Part shown: positions 34,536 through 43,724 of the stretch, piece by piece
Layout: every line of letters begins with the position of its first letter
How positions within the stretch are numbered: the first letter of the stretch is position 1
Source of the DNA: Flavobacterium sp. NKUCC04_CG
Lineage (GTDB): Bacteria; Bacteroidota; Bacteroidia; Flavobacteriales; Flavobacteriaceae
Direction: 5' to 3'
NCBI RefSeq assembly: GCF_019345525.1
Contig: NZ_JAHKRA010000020.1
Coordinates: 1-61,699 of the forward strand
Length of the DNA: 61,699 nucleotides
Made by a program: the position numbers and the translations under genes
The notes under the pieces: generated by a model
What the model was told of the DNA's origin: nothing
Databases searched by the model: none
The model's input: only the letters and a program-made list of their open reading frames with translations

Positions 34536-35851
34536 TCGCTACCTAATGGGCTAACTGTTATCCATTCGTTATGCCCAAAATAATTCCATTTTACAGCGGC
34601 TAAATCAACACCGGGATCTACAAATATACTATAAGGACGTTGGTTAATTGATACCCAACTATCTGCATATACTCGCACATCTCGTCCCTGTTTAGCATAT
34701 TCCTTTTTAATGTATTGAGCCATTTGCCAAATCATATCAGGCGAAGTCAATCTCGCATTTTGCTTGCGCATTAGCTTGGCTTCCAAATCATAAGACCACC
34801 TTTCGTTAGTCGCTTTATCTTCCACCGTATAATTGGTATATCCCCCTCGTTGCCGCAACATCATACGCCAACTTAATCGATGCCCTTCGTCGGTCCATAA
34901 AACGTCGCCAGGTATCACCCAATGCCTTAAAGGCAACAACAGCTGAATAAACAGAAAAACCGCAAAGAAACTTAATAAGCCCGTTGGGATCTTCTCCGTT
35001 TGCCCCTCTTCGATTACTGCAATAGGTTTTCGTTTAAAAAACACCTTTCGAATCGTTTCGGGACTGTAAAAAAACAAGGCAAAACTCAAAGCAAAGTACG
35101 GAAATACTCCAATGTGCAAAGTGGCTGAGTTGAAGAGATGGAAAACCAAAGATATGATTACTGCAAAATTACGGGTTTTCTTCCAGCACAACAACGGTAT
35201 AATTAGTCCGTCAAATAGAATCCCTAAATAGGTTATGGACATATAAAACCAAGGTTGGGCAAAGATATTTTTAAAAAACTCCGGTGAATTGTGCAGTCCA
35301 CCATATAAATTTTTACTAAAAGTTCCGTCAAGCCAATCCGGGTAAAACTTAGCCACCGTTGCGAAGAAATACAACAGCGTAATCTGAATGATAAATAAAT
35401 AAGAATAGGCCGCAGGCATAGTCAACTTTTGCGGTATTCGACCCAACTTAACATCTAAAGAGGCATAACGGTTGGCAGGCATAAAACACATGAAAAAACA
35501 GATAATCAACATCAAATAATAATGATTATTATACGATGTTTTCTGCATATAATAACAACCAGCCCACAACAAGGTCAGCAAAATAATACTGAGTCTATAC
35601 CGATAACCAAGCATCACTCCTATGGACGCCAATCCCATGAGCACAAAATAATAGTACATACCGTTGCCAGGCAAGGGTTGCAACCATTCCATATAAATAT
35701 GGGAAAAAGTTAATTGTGGCTCTACTAAATTTTCACGTACCCAACCGGTAAAAATCGCACCAAAAGATTCGCATACAAATAGCAGTCCGAAAATAATTCT
35801 AAATAAAATTAAAGGAGCATTATCTATAGTGCTTGATAATTTCTTAAACAT
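34532..35851 (-). CDS. HTTM / vitamin K-dependent gamma-carboxylase-like membrane protein
   Basis: 439 residues: about eight hydrophobic segments followed by a soluble C-terminal part. HTTM-domain marks are visible: KFYPDWLDGTFSKNL (~172-186), corresponding to the lysine-bearing catalytic loop of the carboxylase, FHLFNSATLHIGVFPYF (~242-258), and LPLRHWVIPGDVLWTDEGHR with LSWRMMLR. The human enzyme carboxylates Glu with vitamin K hydroquinone; the reaction of bacterial homologs is mostly untested. The start overlaps the end of ribF by 8 bp, so both share a transcript. Confidence 0.85.
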   Translation of the reverse strand: MFKKLSSTIDNAPLILFRIIFGLLFVCESFGAIFTGWVRENLVEPQLTFSHIYMEWLQPLPGNGMYYYFVLMGLASIGVMLGYRYRLSIILLTLLWAGCYYMQKTSYNNHYYLMLIICFFMCFMPANRYASLDVKLGRIPQKLTMPAAYSYLFIIQITLLYFFATVAKFYPDWLDGTFSKNLYGGLHNSPEFFKNIFAQPWFYMSITYLGILFDGLIIPLLCWKKTRNFAVIISLVFHLFNSATLHIGVFPYFALSFALFFYSPETIRKVFFKRKPIAVIEEGQTEKIPTGLLSFFAVFLFIQLLLPLRHWVIPGDVLWTDEGHRLSWRMMLRQRGGYTNYTVEDKATNERWSYDLEAKLMRKQNARLTSPDMIWQMAQYIKKEYAKQGRDVRVYADSWVSINQRPYSIFVDPGVDLAAVKWNYFGHNEWITVSPLGSD

Positions 35852-36776
35852 GTTCTATAAAATACTTTCTAGTTATTAATTCATCTTGCTGAATTTTCTC
35901 AATGAGCAAATCCAATTGATCAAATCGCTCTTCATCACGAATACGATCATGAATACTTATGCATACCGCTTTTCCATATAGGTCACCTTCCCAATCCAAG
36001 AAGTTAACCTCTATAGTATAAGGATGATTTTTAAATGTTGGATTGACCCCAACACTCATCATACCGTGAACCACACTGCCATCGAGTACAGACGATACTA
36101 TATAAATTCCATTTTTAGGAACGAGTTTGTAATTTTCGGGAATTTGGATATTTGCTGTAGGATAACCTATGGTTCTTCCCAGTTTTTTACCACTAACTAC
36201 TGTACCCGAAAAAGTATAATCGTAACCTAAATACTCATTGGCCATCGACACATCACCGACTTCTAATGCCTTTCTTATCTTAGTAGAACTAATGGATACA
36301 TGATCGATTTCCTGAGCAGAAATTTCTTCTACTTCAAAATCATATTTCAATCCAAACATTCTTAAATCATGAATATCGGCCGTTCTGTTTTTTCCAAAAC
36401 GATGATCATATCCAATGATTATTTTTCCTACATTAAACTGCTTTACCAAAACCTCTGATACGAATGCTTCCGCGGAAAGTTGTGAAAAGTCCTTGTCGAA
36501 AGTATGAATGACTAGATTATCTAATCCATAGCGTTCCAATAACGCTATTTTTTCCTCCATTGTATTGAGAAGTTTGATCGAATCATCCTGCTTAAGTACC
36601 ATTCGCGGGTGCGGAAAGAAGGTTAACACTAAACTTTCACCACCTAGAAGCTTACTAGCAGTCACCAATTTACGAATAATCATCTGATGTCCCAAATGTA
36701 CCCCATCGAAAGTCCCTAATGTTACTATGGTTTTTTGATTGCTGTGGTAATTATATATGGAAGAATAGGTTTTCAA
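35844..36776 (-). CDS. ribF: Bifunctional riboflavin kinase/FAD synthetase
   Basis: 310 residues. The N-terminal FAD synthetase (nucleotidyltransferase) shows GTFDGVHLGHQ (~22-32) and FFPHPRMVL; the C-terminal riboflavin kinase shows GYPTANIQIPEN (~204-215) and KNGIYIVS. The protein makes FMN and FAD from riboflavin and ATP in the cytoplasm. It is first in a two-gene unit with the HTTM protein. The region before it (36777-36842) is AT-rich and shows no clear promoter. Confidence 0.96.
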   Translation of the reverse strand: MKTYSSIYNYHSNQKTIVTLGTFDGVHLGHQMIIRKLVTASKLLGGESLVLTFFPHPRMVLKQDDSIKLLNTMEEKIALLERYGLDNLVIHTFDKDFSQLSAEAFVSEVLVKQFNVGKIIIGYDHRFGKNRTADIHDLRMFGLKYDFEVEEISAQEIDHVSISSTKIRKALEVGDVSMANEYLGYDYTFSGTVVSGKKLGRTIGYPTANIQIPENYKLVPKNGIYIVSSVLDGSVVHGMMSVGVNPTFKNHPYTIEVNFLDWEGDLYGKAVCISIHDRIRDEERFDQLDLLIEKIQQDELITRKYFIEHV

Positions 36777-36855
36777 TTTTTTTTTATCAAATTTAGTGTT
36801 TACTTATTTAAGATGGAAAAAAGAATTAAAAAAAAGACAATCTAAATATCCTCAT

Positions 36856-36889
36856 TTATGATGCAAAAATCATAATTATGATGCAAAAA
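36856..36889 (+). promoter_or_regulatory. Twenty-bp-spaced direct repeat upstream of the T9SS proteases
   Basis: TTATGATGCAAAAA occurs at 36856-36869 and 36876-36889, two helical turns apart. The first copy is also part of ATGAT-GCAAAA-ATCAT. The sites lie about 45-80 bp upstream of the -7 box, where an activator would bind. Confidence 0.5.
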
Positions 36890-36934
36890 AAAAGTTTTTT
36901 TCAAACATTATTCTCAGTTAAAAAAAAAATAAGA

Positions 36935-36942
36935 TACATTTG
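36935..36942 (+). promoter_or_regulatory. -7 box TACATTTG for the tandem protease genes
   Basis: Matches TAnnTTTG, 33 bases before the ATG at 36975; no -33 TTG. Confidence 0.5.
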
Positions 36943-36974
36943 CGAATACGAATATTAAACAAAGTCAAAACATT

Positions 36975-39218
36975 ATGAAAAATAAACACCTATGGAATGT
37001 TTTTTTTATCTTAATATTATCTTTAAGTAGTCAAGCGCAAAATCAGCCTTGGAAAAAAATTTCTGAAAAAGAAATCATTAAATTAGACAAAAAAACCAGG
37101 GTTTCTACTCCCTCTGAATACGAGATTTACCAACTCGATTTAAATCTATTGACAACAATTGTGCAAAAAGCGCCTCTCGATCTTTCTTCACAAAAGTCAA
37201 CAATAATCATGGATTTCCCAACTTCGGATGGAAAACTAGAGCGCTTTGAGATATACCAAGCTCCAGTAATGTCACCCGTACTTTCGGGAAAATTTCCTGA
37301 CATCACCTCATATAGCGGTAAAAGTTTAACGGATCCCACATCAAGCATTCGCTTTAGTATTACTGTTTTTGGATTTCAAGCGGTTCATTATGCAGCAAAA
37401 ACCGGCACCAGCTATATAGATGCCTATACCTCCGATTTAAAAAACTACATTTTCTATAATAGAAAAAACTTAAAGAGTAATCGAAGCTTCGAGTGTTTTG
37501 CCGATACTACTGTTGCAGATATTCCCGAAATTTCTGAATTGCCAACAATAAACGCAGCTTTTGACAGCGGTACACATACGTTTAGAGAATACCGATTGGC
37601 TATGGCCTGTACCATTGAATTTGCAGCTTATCACATTAACCAAGCGCGTATTTCTAACATCGCTGTCAATACCACAGCCACAAAAAAAGCCGCTGTATTG
37701 TCTGCCATGGTTGCGACGATGACTCGTGTAAACTTCATCTACGAAAGAGACTTATCTATACGAATGAATCTGATTGACAATAACGATGAGATTATTTTTA
37801 TCGATAGCGACGAATTTAGTAATTCTAATGCTAATCAATTACTTCGCCAGAGCCAAACCGTAATAAACCGCGTTATTGGAGCACTCCATTACGATATTGG
37901 TCATACCGTAAGTACTGGTGGTGGCGGTGTAGCACGACTACAGTCACCTTGTAACACCAATATCAAAGCGATGGGAATTACCGGCTCTCCAGAACCTACT
38001 GGAGATCCGTTTGATGTTGATTTTGTAGCTCATGAAATGGGTCACCAATTTGGAGCCACTCACACCTTTAACAGTTCTTGTAATGATAATGTTCAAGAGG
38101 AAACCGCTGTTGAACCCGGTAGTGGTAGCACCATTATGGCTTATGCGGGGGTTTGTGCCCCAAGTGTACAGTCACACTCAGATCCTTTCTTTCATTCTGT
38201 CAGCATTGCTCAAATAAATGCCTACAAAGCTGCAAGAGGAAATTGTTCCGACAACACTTTTAATGAGATTGAACTACTACAAGTAGATACTGCCGTAGAA
38301 TTTAATATCCCGTTTGGCACCCCATTTAAATTAACGGGAAACATCACTAGTAATCAACTAAATAATATCACTTACTCTTGGGAGCAAACAGACACAGAAT
38401 TTACTGTTCAACCACCCGTTTCTAGCGCAACATCAGGCCCTAGTTTTAGAGTTTTTGAACCGACACTTTCAAATATCCGATATTTTCCAAAATTTGAAAA
38501 TGTATTATCTGGAGCTAACAGTACTTGGGAAGTTTTACCCAACGTTGCCAGAACCCTGAATTTCAATCTACTCGCAAGAGACAACAACATTCAATTCGGA
38601 GGACAAACATCAGAATCAGCCACTACGATATATGTTCAAAACGTAGGTCCATTTGTGGTTACTTCACCATCGGCAGCTGCGGAATGGCAAACGACTTCTA
38701 CTAAAACGGTTACTTGGAATGTTGCGGGTACAACAGCTAACAACATCAATAGCAGTCATGTTAATATTTTATTTTCTGCGGACAATGGCGCAAGCTTTAT
38801 CACTTTAATAGAAAACACTCCTAATGACGGTTCCGAAAATATAGTTGTTCCAGAAAGCGATTCAGACAATTGTCGTATACTTATAGAACCCGTTGGAAAC
38901 GTATACTATGCCCTTTCACAGAAATTTAAAATTACAGGTAACCCAACCGCAGGACAAGAATCTTTTGACCTTTCGGAATTTAGTTTATATCCAAATCCAA
39001 CAAACGGTGTTTTTAATATTAAATACCAACCCAAAACCCTGGACAAAATCACCATCAGTGTCCACGATTTAGCCGGTCGAATGATCAGTCACAAGACCTA
39101 TAACAACAATGGGGATTTTAATCAAGAAATCGATCTTACTCAAGCTCAAACTGGGGTATATTTAGTTAGCGTGCAAGACGGTCAAAACAAACAAGTAAAA
39201 CGGATAATAAAAAAATAA
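36975..39218 (+). CDS. Secreted reprolysin-like zinc metalloprotease with T9SS type A sorting domain (copy 1)
   Basis: 747 residues. Signal peptide (1-22, ending SSQAQ). A propeptide-like region with KLERFEIYQAP and SYSGKS precedes the catalytic domain. The zinc site HEMGHQFGATH (353-363) fits the metzincin pattern HExxHxxGxxH, with CAPSVQSHSDPFFH after it. Beta domains follow (FKLTGNITSNQLNNITYSWE, then VNILFSADNGASF). The last ~75 residues are a T9SS type A sorting domain (SLYPNPTNGVFNI, then DLAGRM and GVYLVSV), ending KRIIKK. It should be exported and attached to the surface. It stands 42 bp before a close paralog. Confidence 0.93.
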   Translation: MKNKHLWNVFFILILSLSSQAQNQPWKKISEKEIIKLDKKTRVSTPSEYEIYQLDLNLLTTIVQKAPLDLSSQKSTIIMDFPTSDGKLERFEIYQAPVMSPVLSGKFPDITSYSGKSLTDPTSSIRFSITVFGFQAVHYAAKTGTSYIDAYTSDLKNYIFYNRKNLKSNRSFECFADTTVADIPEISELPTINAAFDSGTHTFREYRLAMACTIEFAAYHINQARISNIAVNTTATKKAAVLSAMVATMTRVNFIYERDLSIRMNLIDNNDEIIFIDSDEFSNSNANQLLRQSQTVINRVIGALHYDIGHTVSTGGGGVARLQSPCNTNIKAMGITGSPEPTGDPFDVDFVAHEMGHQFGATHTFNSSCNDNVQEETAVEPGSGSTIMAYAGVCAPSVQSHSDPFFHSVSIAQINAYKAARGNCSDNTFNEIELLQVDTAVEFNIPFGTPFKLTGNITSNQLNNITYSWEQTDTEFTVQPPVSSATSGPSFRVFEPTLSNIRYFPKFENVLSGANSTWEVLPNVARTLNFNLLARDNNIQFGGQTSESATTIYVQNVGPFVVTSPSAAAEWQTTSTKTVTWNVAGTTANNINSSHVNILFSADNGASFITLIENTPNDGSENIVVPESDSDNCRILIEPVGNVYYALSQKFKITGNPTAGQESFDLSEFSLYPNPTNGVFNIKYQPKTLDKITISVHDLAGRMISHKTYNNNGDFNQEIDLTQAQTGVYLVSVQDGQNKQVKRIIKK

Positions 39219-39260
39219 ATCAACCAACCAAGAAACAACACAACTCAAAACAATCTAATT

Positions 39261-41525
39261 ATGAAGAAAAAATATTTTTGGGGATTATTTGCATTTGCGA
39301 TATTCTCGTATGGTCAAGCTCAAAATAATCTTTGGAAAACCATCTCAGAAAAAGATGTCGCTAAATCTGAAAAATTGTCGCGTAGTTCAAATCCTATGAA
39401 TTACGAGATTTACAACCTCAATATCAACCAATTAAAAAACAGTTTAAAAGATGCCCCGTTAGACACCGAAAACACGGTATCTAAAACCATCATTTCATTT
39501 CCAAATTCAACGGGTAAACTAGAACGTTTCGAGATTTACAAAGCACCAATTATGGAGCAAGGGCTTGCCGATAAATTTACCGAAATCATGTCTTATAGCG
39601 GTAAAAGTTTAGATAAACCCGGTTCTAGTATTCGTTTTAGCGTTACTTTATTTGGGCTACATGCTGTAAATTATTCTGCTGAAAATGGAACAAGCTATAT
39701 AGATACCTATACCAACGATTTAAAGAGTTATATCGTATACAATAGAGATGAATTAAATTCGACAAAACCCGCTGGATGTTTAGTAACCGATATGGAAAAA
39801 GATTTCCCTATCGACTCCTTTTCTACCCCATCAGCACTACGTTTAAACAATCAAGGAGTATTTCGCCAATATCGTTTAGCTATGGCTTGTACTATTGAAT
39901 ATGCTAAATTTCACATTGATGCTGCACAAGAAGCACAAATACCCGTTGCTACAGAGGCACAAAAAAAGGCTGCTGTGCTTTCAGCGATGACCGCAACAAT
40001 GACTCGTGTTAATTTTATTTTCGAACGCGATTTGGCTATTAGAATGAATTTTGTAACGGATAATGATAAAATCCTCTTTTTAACAGCTGATGAGTTTTCG
40101 AACACTGATTCCAACTTATTAATTAATGAAAGTCAACGCGTTATTGACAGAGTAATTACTCCTGAAAAATATGACATAGGACATACTGTTAGCACCGGAT
40201 CTGGAGGGTTAGCAGGGCTAGCGGTACCCTGTAACAATGCTACTAAAGCAAGAGGAGTAACAGGATCCGCAAATCCAGTCGGCGATACTTTTGACGTTGA
40301 TTTTGTTGCGCATGAAATGGGGCATCAATTTGGTGCAGCACACACCTTCAATAATTTTTGTGTTGACCCTCAAATCTCCCCACTTACTGCAGTGGAGCCG
40401 GGAAGCGGATCTAGCATCATGGGCTATGCAGGTGTATGTCAGGCAGCACCAGATGGTTCTTTTTTAAATGTACAAGGTCATTCCGACCCGTTCTTTCACG
40501 GTATTAGTATTGCTCAGATATCCGATTTCATAGCAACGTTTGGCGCCTGCTCACAAAACAGAACAAATAACAACCCAGCTCCTATAGCAAATGCTGGAGA
40601 TGATAAAATTATACCTAAACTGACGCCTTTCAAATTGACCGGAAGTGCCACTGATGAAAACAATCAAAACCTTACGTATTCATGGGAGCAAATGGACAAC
40701 CAATTAAGTCCACAACCTCCTGTTTCAACATCGACAATCGGTCCATTGTTTAGAGTCTATGCACCTACTCAAAGTCCTGATAGACACATTCCCAATTATC
40801 AGGATGTGCTAACGGGTATTAGCAGAATGTGGGAAGTATTGCCTTCTGTTCAAAGAACTTTAAACTTTAACCTAGTGGTCAGAGATAACCACGCCGTTCA
40901 AGGAGGTCAAACTTCAACAGATGATTTAAAAATAATAGTATCCAATGCAGGTCCATTCCAAATTACACACCCGAATTCTGGACGTGAAACATGGCAAGCC
41001 AATACACCACAAGTAGTAAATTGGAATGTTGCAGGAACTAATACAAATAACATCAACACTACTTTTGTCAATATTTTATTTTCTTCTGATAACGGTCAAA
41101 CTTTTATCACATTAAAAGAAAACACCCCAAACGATGGTACAGAAAGCATTATTGCGCCAGATTACAACTCTCTTAACTGTAGAATCCTAATCGAGCCCGT
41201 TGGAAATATTTACTATACAATATCTAAGAAATTCTCTGTCTTAGGTGGATCAACAGCTGGTATTGATAGCTTTGGCCTAGACGATTTTAGAATCTACCCT
41301 AATCCAACCAATGATATTTTTACCATCCAATTTGAATCTAATTCTACCAATGATGTAGGTGTACAAATTCACGACATGAGAGGCCGTTTAATTTCAAAAG
41401 AATCCTATAAAAACACAGGAAGCTTCCAACAACAGATTAACTTGAGTAATGCTCAGTCGGGTATTTATATCGTTACTGTCGAAGATGGTCTTAACAAAGA
41501 AGTTAAAAAGGTGATTAAAAAATAA
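39261..41525 (+). CDS. Secreted reprolysin-like zinc metalloprotease with T9SS type A sorting domain (copy 2)
   Basis: 754 residues, a tandem paralog of the gene before it with the same order: signal peptide (ending GQAQ), propeptide (KLERFEIYKAPIM), metzincin site HEMGHQFGAAH (351-361), PKD-like region beginning NPAPIANAGDDKIIPKLTPF that is longer than in copy 1, and type A sorting domain (RIYPNPTNDIFTI, ending VKKVIKK). The two proteins keep the catalytic site but differ across the surface-facing middle, suggesting different targets. Both sit on one transcript ending at 41547-41583. Confidence 0.93.
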   Translation: MKKKYFWGLFAFAIFSYGQAQNNLWKTISEKDVAKSEKLSRSSNPMNYEIYNLNINQLKNSLKDAPLDTENTVSKTIISFPNSTGKLERFEIYKAPIMEQGLADKFTEIMSYSGKSLDKPGSSIRFSVTLFGLHAVNYSAENGTSYIDTYTNDLKSYIVYNRDELNSTKPAGCLVTDMEKDFPIDSFSTPSALRLNNQGVFRQYRLAMACTIEYAKFHIDAAQEAQIPVATEAQKKAAVLSAMTATMTRVNFIFERDLAIRMNFVTDNDKILFLTADEFSNTDSNLLINESQRVIDRVITPEKYDIGHTVSTGSGGLAGLAVPCNNATKARGVTGSANPVGDTFDVDFVAHEMGHQFGAAHTFNNFCVDPQISPLTAVEPGSGSSIMGYAGVCQAAPDGSFLNVQGHSDPFFHGISIAQISDFIATFGACSQNRTNNNPAPIANAGDDKIIPKLTPFKLTGSATDENNQNLTYSWEQMDNQLSPQPPVSTSTIGPLFRVYAPTQSPDRHIPNYQDVLTGISRMWEVLPSVQRTLNFNLVVRDNHAVQGGQTSTDDLKIIVSNAGPFQITHPNSGRETWQANTPQVVNWNVAGTNTNNINTTFVNILFSSDNGQTFITLKENTPNDGTESIIAPDYNSLNCRILIEPVGNIYYTISKKFSVLGGSTAGIDSFGLDDFRIYPNPTNDIFTIQFESNSTNDVGVQIHDMRGRLISKESYKNTGSFQQQINLSNAQSGIYIVTVEDGLNKEVKKVIKK

Positions 41526-41546
41526 TAATCATTTCTTTTCCATTCT

Positions 41547-41583
41547 AAAAGGCGGTCGGTTCTAACTCGACCGCCTTTTTTTT
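41547..41583 (+). terminator. Strong terminator after the protease pair
   Basis: AAAAGGCGGTCG pairs with CGACCGCCTTTT around a 9-base loop, followed by more T (8 in total). Confidence 0.93.
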
Positions 41584-41612
41584 GTAGTTTCGCTGTTGAA
41601 ATGATTGTAATT

Positions 41613-42407
41613 ATGCGTTCTATTATCTGCTTCTTTTTTGTTTTAAATCTTTGTCAAGCGCAAATAAAAATCAGTTCGTGGAACCTTAAGAATTTTGGAA
41701 AATCCAAAACACTAAGCGAAATTGAATTTATAGCGGAAACTTTAAAACACGTCGATATTATAGCCATACAAGAAGTTGTGGCGGGTTCAGGAGGCGCTCA
41801 AGCAGTGGCACAATTAGCAGCAGAACTCAATCGCAAAGGCAATTCATGGGATTATGTCGTTAGTGCCCCCACAAAAAGCGCCCCATATAAGTCTGAACGA
41901 TACGCTTATTTATGGAAAACAAATCAAGTAAAAATAGTGGCACGCCCTTTTCTAGACATTCATTTTACAGACTTAATAGAACGAGAACCCTATCTAATTC
42001 AATTCCAATATAAAAAGAATGCCTTTACGCTAATCAACTTCCATGCAATTCCCAAAAGACAACAACCGGAAAGAGAAATCAAATTCTTAAAACATTTTCC
42101 CGAAAAATATGAATCAACTCACTTGATTTTCTTGGGAGATTTTAACTGTCCCGAATCACATTCGGTTTTTAACCCATTAAAAAAAATGGGCTACCTGCCC
42201 GCTTTCACAAATCAAAAAACAAGTTTACGGCAAAAATGTATTGCCAACGACTGTTTAGCTTCAGAATACGACAATTTTCTTTTGCATCCTAAGTATATTA
42301 AACTGATTCGTTCAGAAGTCATACACTTTTATCAATCGTTTGAAAACATGACTCAGGCTCGTTTACTATCGGACCACATTCCCCTTATTATAGAAATAGA
42401 TTTTTAA
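41613..42407 (+). CDS. Secreted endonuclease/exonuclease/phosphatase (DNase I fold) protein
   Basis: 264 residues. A signal peptide (MRSIICFFFVLNLCQA) precedes the DNase I-like fold: SWNLKNFG (~20), IIAIQEVV with the metal-binding Glu (~48), SERYAYLWKT, INFHAIP with the catalytic His, LGDFNCPESH (Asp and Asn), and the closing LSDHIPLI. It is likely an extracellular or periplasmic nuclease. The start at 41613 is preferred to 41601 because the variant -7 element TAGTTTCG lies at 41585-41592; 41601 would be leaderless. A terminator separates it from the proteases, so it is not in their transcript, but it adds to the set of secreted degradative enzymes here. Confidence 0.87.
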   Translation: MRSIICFFFVLNLCQAQIKISSWNLKNFGKSKTLSEIEFIAETLKHVDIIAIQEVVAGSGGAQAVAQLAAELNRKGNSWDYVVSAPTKSAPYKSERYAYLWKTNQVKIVARPFLDIHFTDLIEREPYLIQFQYKKNAFTLINFHAIPKRQQPEREIKFLKHFPEKYESTHLIFLGDFNCPESHSVFNPLKKMGYLPAFTNQKTSLRQKCIANDCLASEYDNFLLHPKYIKLIRSEVIHFYQSFENMTQARLLSDHIPLIIEIDF

Positions 42408-42483
42408 AGCAGTCTATTAAAAACCTTAAATCGCTAGTCAAACACGGGAATTAAAATAACTTTTATACTAAGCGATAAAGCAG

Positions 42484-42491
42484 TACTTTTG
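42484..42491 (+). promoter_or_regulatory. -7 box TACTTTTG for the EamA transporter gene
   Basis: Matches TAnnTTTG, 22 bases before the TTG start codon. Confidence 0.5.
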
Positions 42492-42513
42492 CAAAAATTT
42501 TAAAAACTGCATT

Positions 42514-43443
42514 TTGAAAATCACCTTAAAAAACTGGTTGACTTTATTGGTATTATCTCTGGTTTGGGGATCGTCATTTATCTTGATAAAAAAGGGATTA
42601 AACAGTTTTACACCCTATCAATTAGGCTCGCTACGCGTAGTATTTGCAGGAATCATGCTTTTACCTACTGCTTTTATCAATCGAAAACAATTTCCGAGAA
42701 AGAATTACCCTTGGCTTATCTTATGTGCTGTAGTGGGTAGTTTTATACCTATGTTTTTATTTCCCGTTGCAGAAATGCATTTGGATAGTTCCATTGCAGG
42801 AATTATGAATGCCTTGATGTCGATATTCGTAATTGTATTGGGAGCCGTGTTTTTTAAATATAAAACTAACTATGGTGAATTAACTGGGGTTACTTTAGCT
42901 TTTATCGGTGTTATTTTATTATTACAAAACAGTTCCACAGAAGGAGGTACTACTAATCACTTGTGGTTTTATTATACCATCTTGATTATTGCGGCCATGA
43001 TGTATGCTTTTAGTGGATTACTCACCCAAAAATACATGGGAAATATCTCTCCCTTAACCTGGACTGCTTTTATAGAATTGGTACTTTTTCTACCGGCCTT
43101 ATTAACGCTGTATCTTTCTGGATTTTTTGAAGTTTTAGCTCATAATGATAACGCCTGGGAAGGTGTTGGCTATATTTTTGTTCTATCGCTATTTGGTAGC
43201 GTTTTAGCCAATATTTTTTACTATAAATTAATAGGCGAAACCTCTGCGAGCTTTGCATCGTCTGTGTCCTTATTAATGCCAATCGTTGCTTTTATGTGGG
43301 GATTGCTGGATGGTGAAAACCTCGGGTTAATACAAATAAGCGGTGGTGTTTTAATTATTGCCGGACTCTATTTTGGACGTAAAAACATCAAAATCAAATA
43401 TCCTTTTAGGAAAAACCGAAAAGGAACCCTGTCAAAAAGGTAA
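42514..43443 (+). CDS. EamA/DMT family transporter
   Basis: 309 residues with ten hydrophobic segments in two EamA repeats: SLVWGSSFILIKKGLNSFTP (~15-34) and the second half beginning near LWFYYTILIIAAMMYAFSGL. Members of this drug/metabolite family export amino acids or other metabolites. The C-terminus is basic. The start codon is TTG at 42514, with a promoter box close upstream and no better ATG in frame nearby. It is followed by a repeat-like palindrome and a strong terminator. Confidence 0.88.
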   Translation: MKITLKNWLTLLVLSLVWGSSFILIKKGLNSFTPYQLGSLRVVFAGIMLLPTAFINRKQFPRKNYPWLILCAVVGSFIPMFLFPVAEMHLDSSIAGIMNALMSIFVIVLGAVFFKYKTNYGELTGVTLAFIGVILLLQNSSTEGGTTNHLWFYYTILIIAAMMYAFSGLLTQKYMGNISPLTWTAFIELVLFLPALLTLYLSGFFEVLAHNDNAWEGVGYIFVLSLFGSVLANIFYYKLIGETSASFASSVSLLMPIVAFMWGLLDGENLGLIQISGGVLIIAGLYFGRKNIKIKYPFRKNRKGTLSKR

Positions 43444-43526
43444 GCTTTGTCTCTTAAAAATATACTTATAAAAGTCAGAAAAGACCTTTTAGGTTTATTT
43501 GATACGTCAGCCTTTAATGTGCCTAT

Positions 43527-43539
43527 ACCCCATAGGGGT
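43527..43539. repeat. Single copy of the palindromic repeat core
   Basis: ACCCC-ATA-GGGGT. On the minus strand TCACCCCTATGGGGT (ending at 43527) differs by one base from the core of the array at 1-868. It lies in non-coding DNA between two genes. Confidence 0.65.
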
Positions 43540-43604
43540 GATTTGATTTTATTCAATAGGCTACCCTCCCTAAGAACATCCCTCCAAAGGATCGGAATTG
43601 CTGT

Positions 43605-43649
43605 ACAACAAAAAGAGGCTGTCCTTTTGAGACAGCCTCTTTTTGTTGT
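43605..43649. terminator. Long-stem terminator between the EamA gene and the zinc peptidase
   Basis: ACAACAAAAAGAGGCTGTC (43605-43623) pairs perfectly with GACAGCCTCTTTTTGTTGT (43631-43649), a 19-bp stem with a 7-base loop; usable by both convergent genes. Confidence 0.9.
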
Positions 43650-43724
43650 TAAATGGGTATTTATATAATCCCTTATCTTAAATACCCCTTTAAATTATAA
43701 TAGGCAAACGACCTTTTAGTCAAA

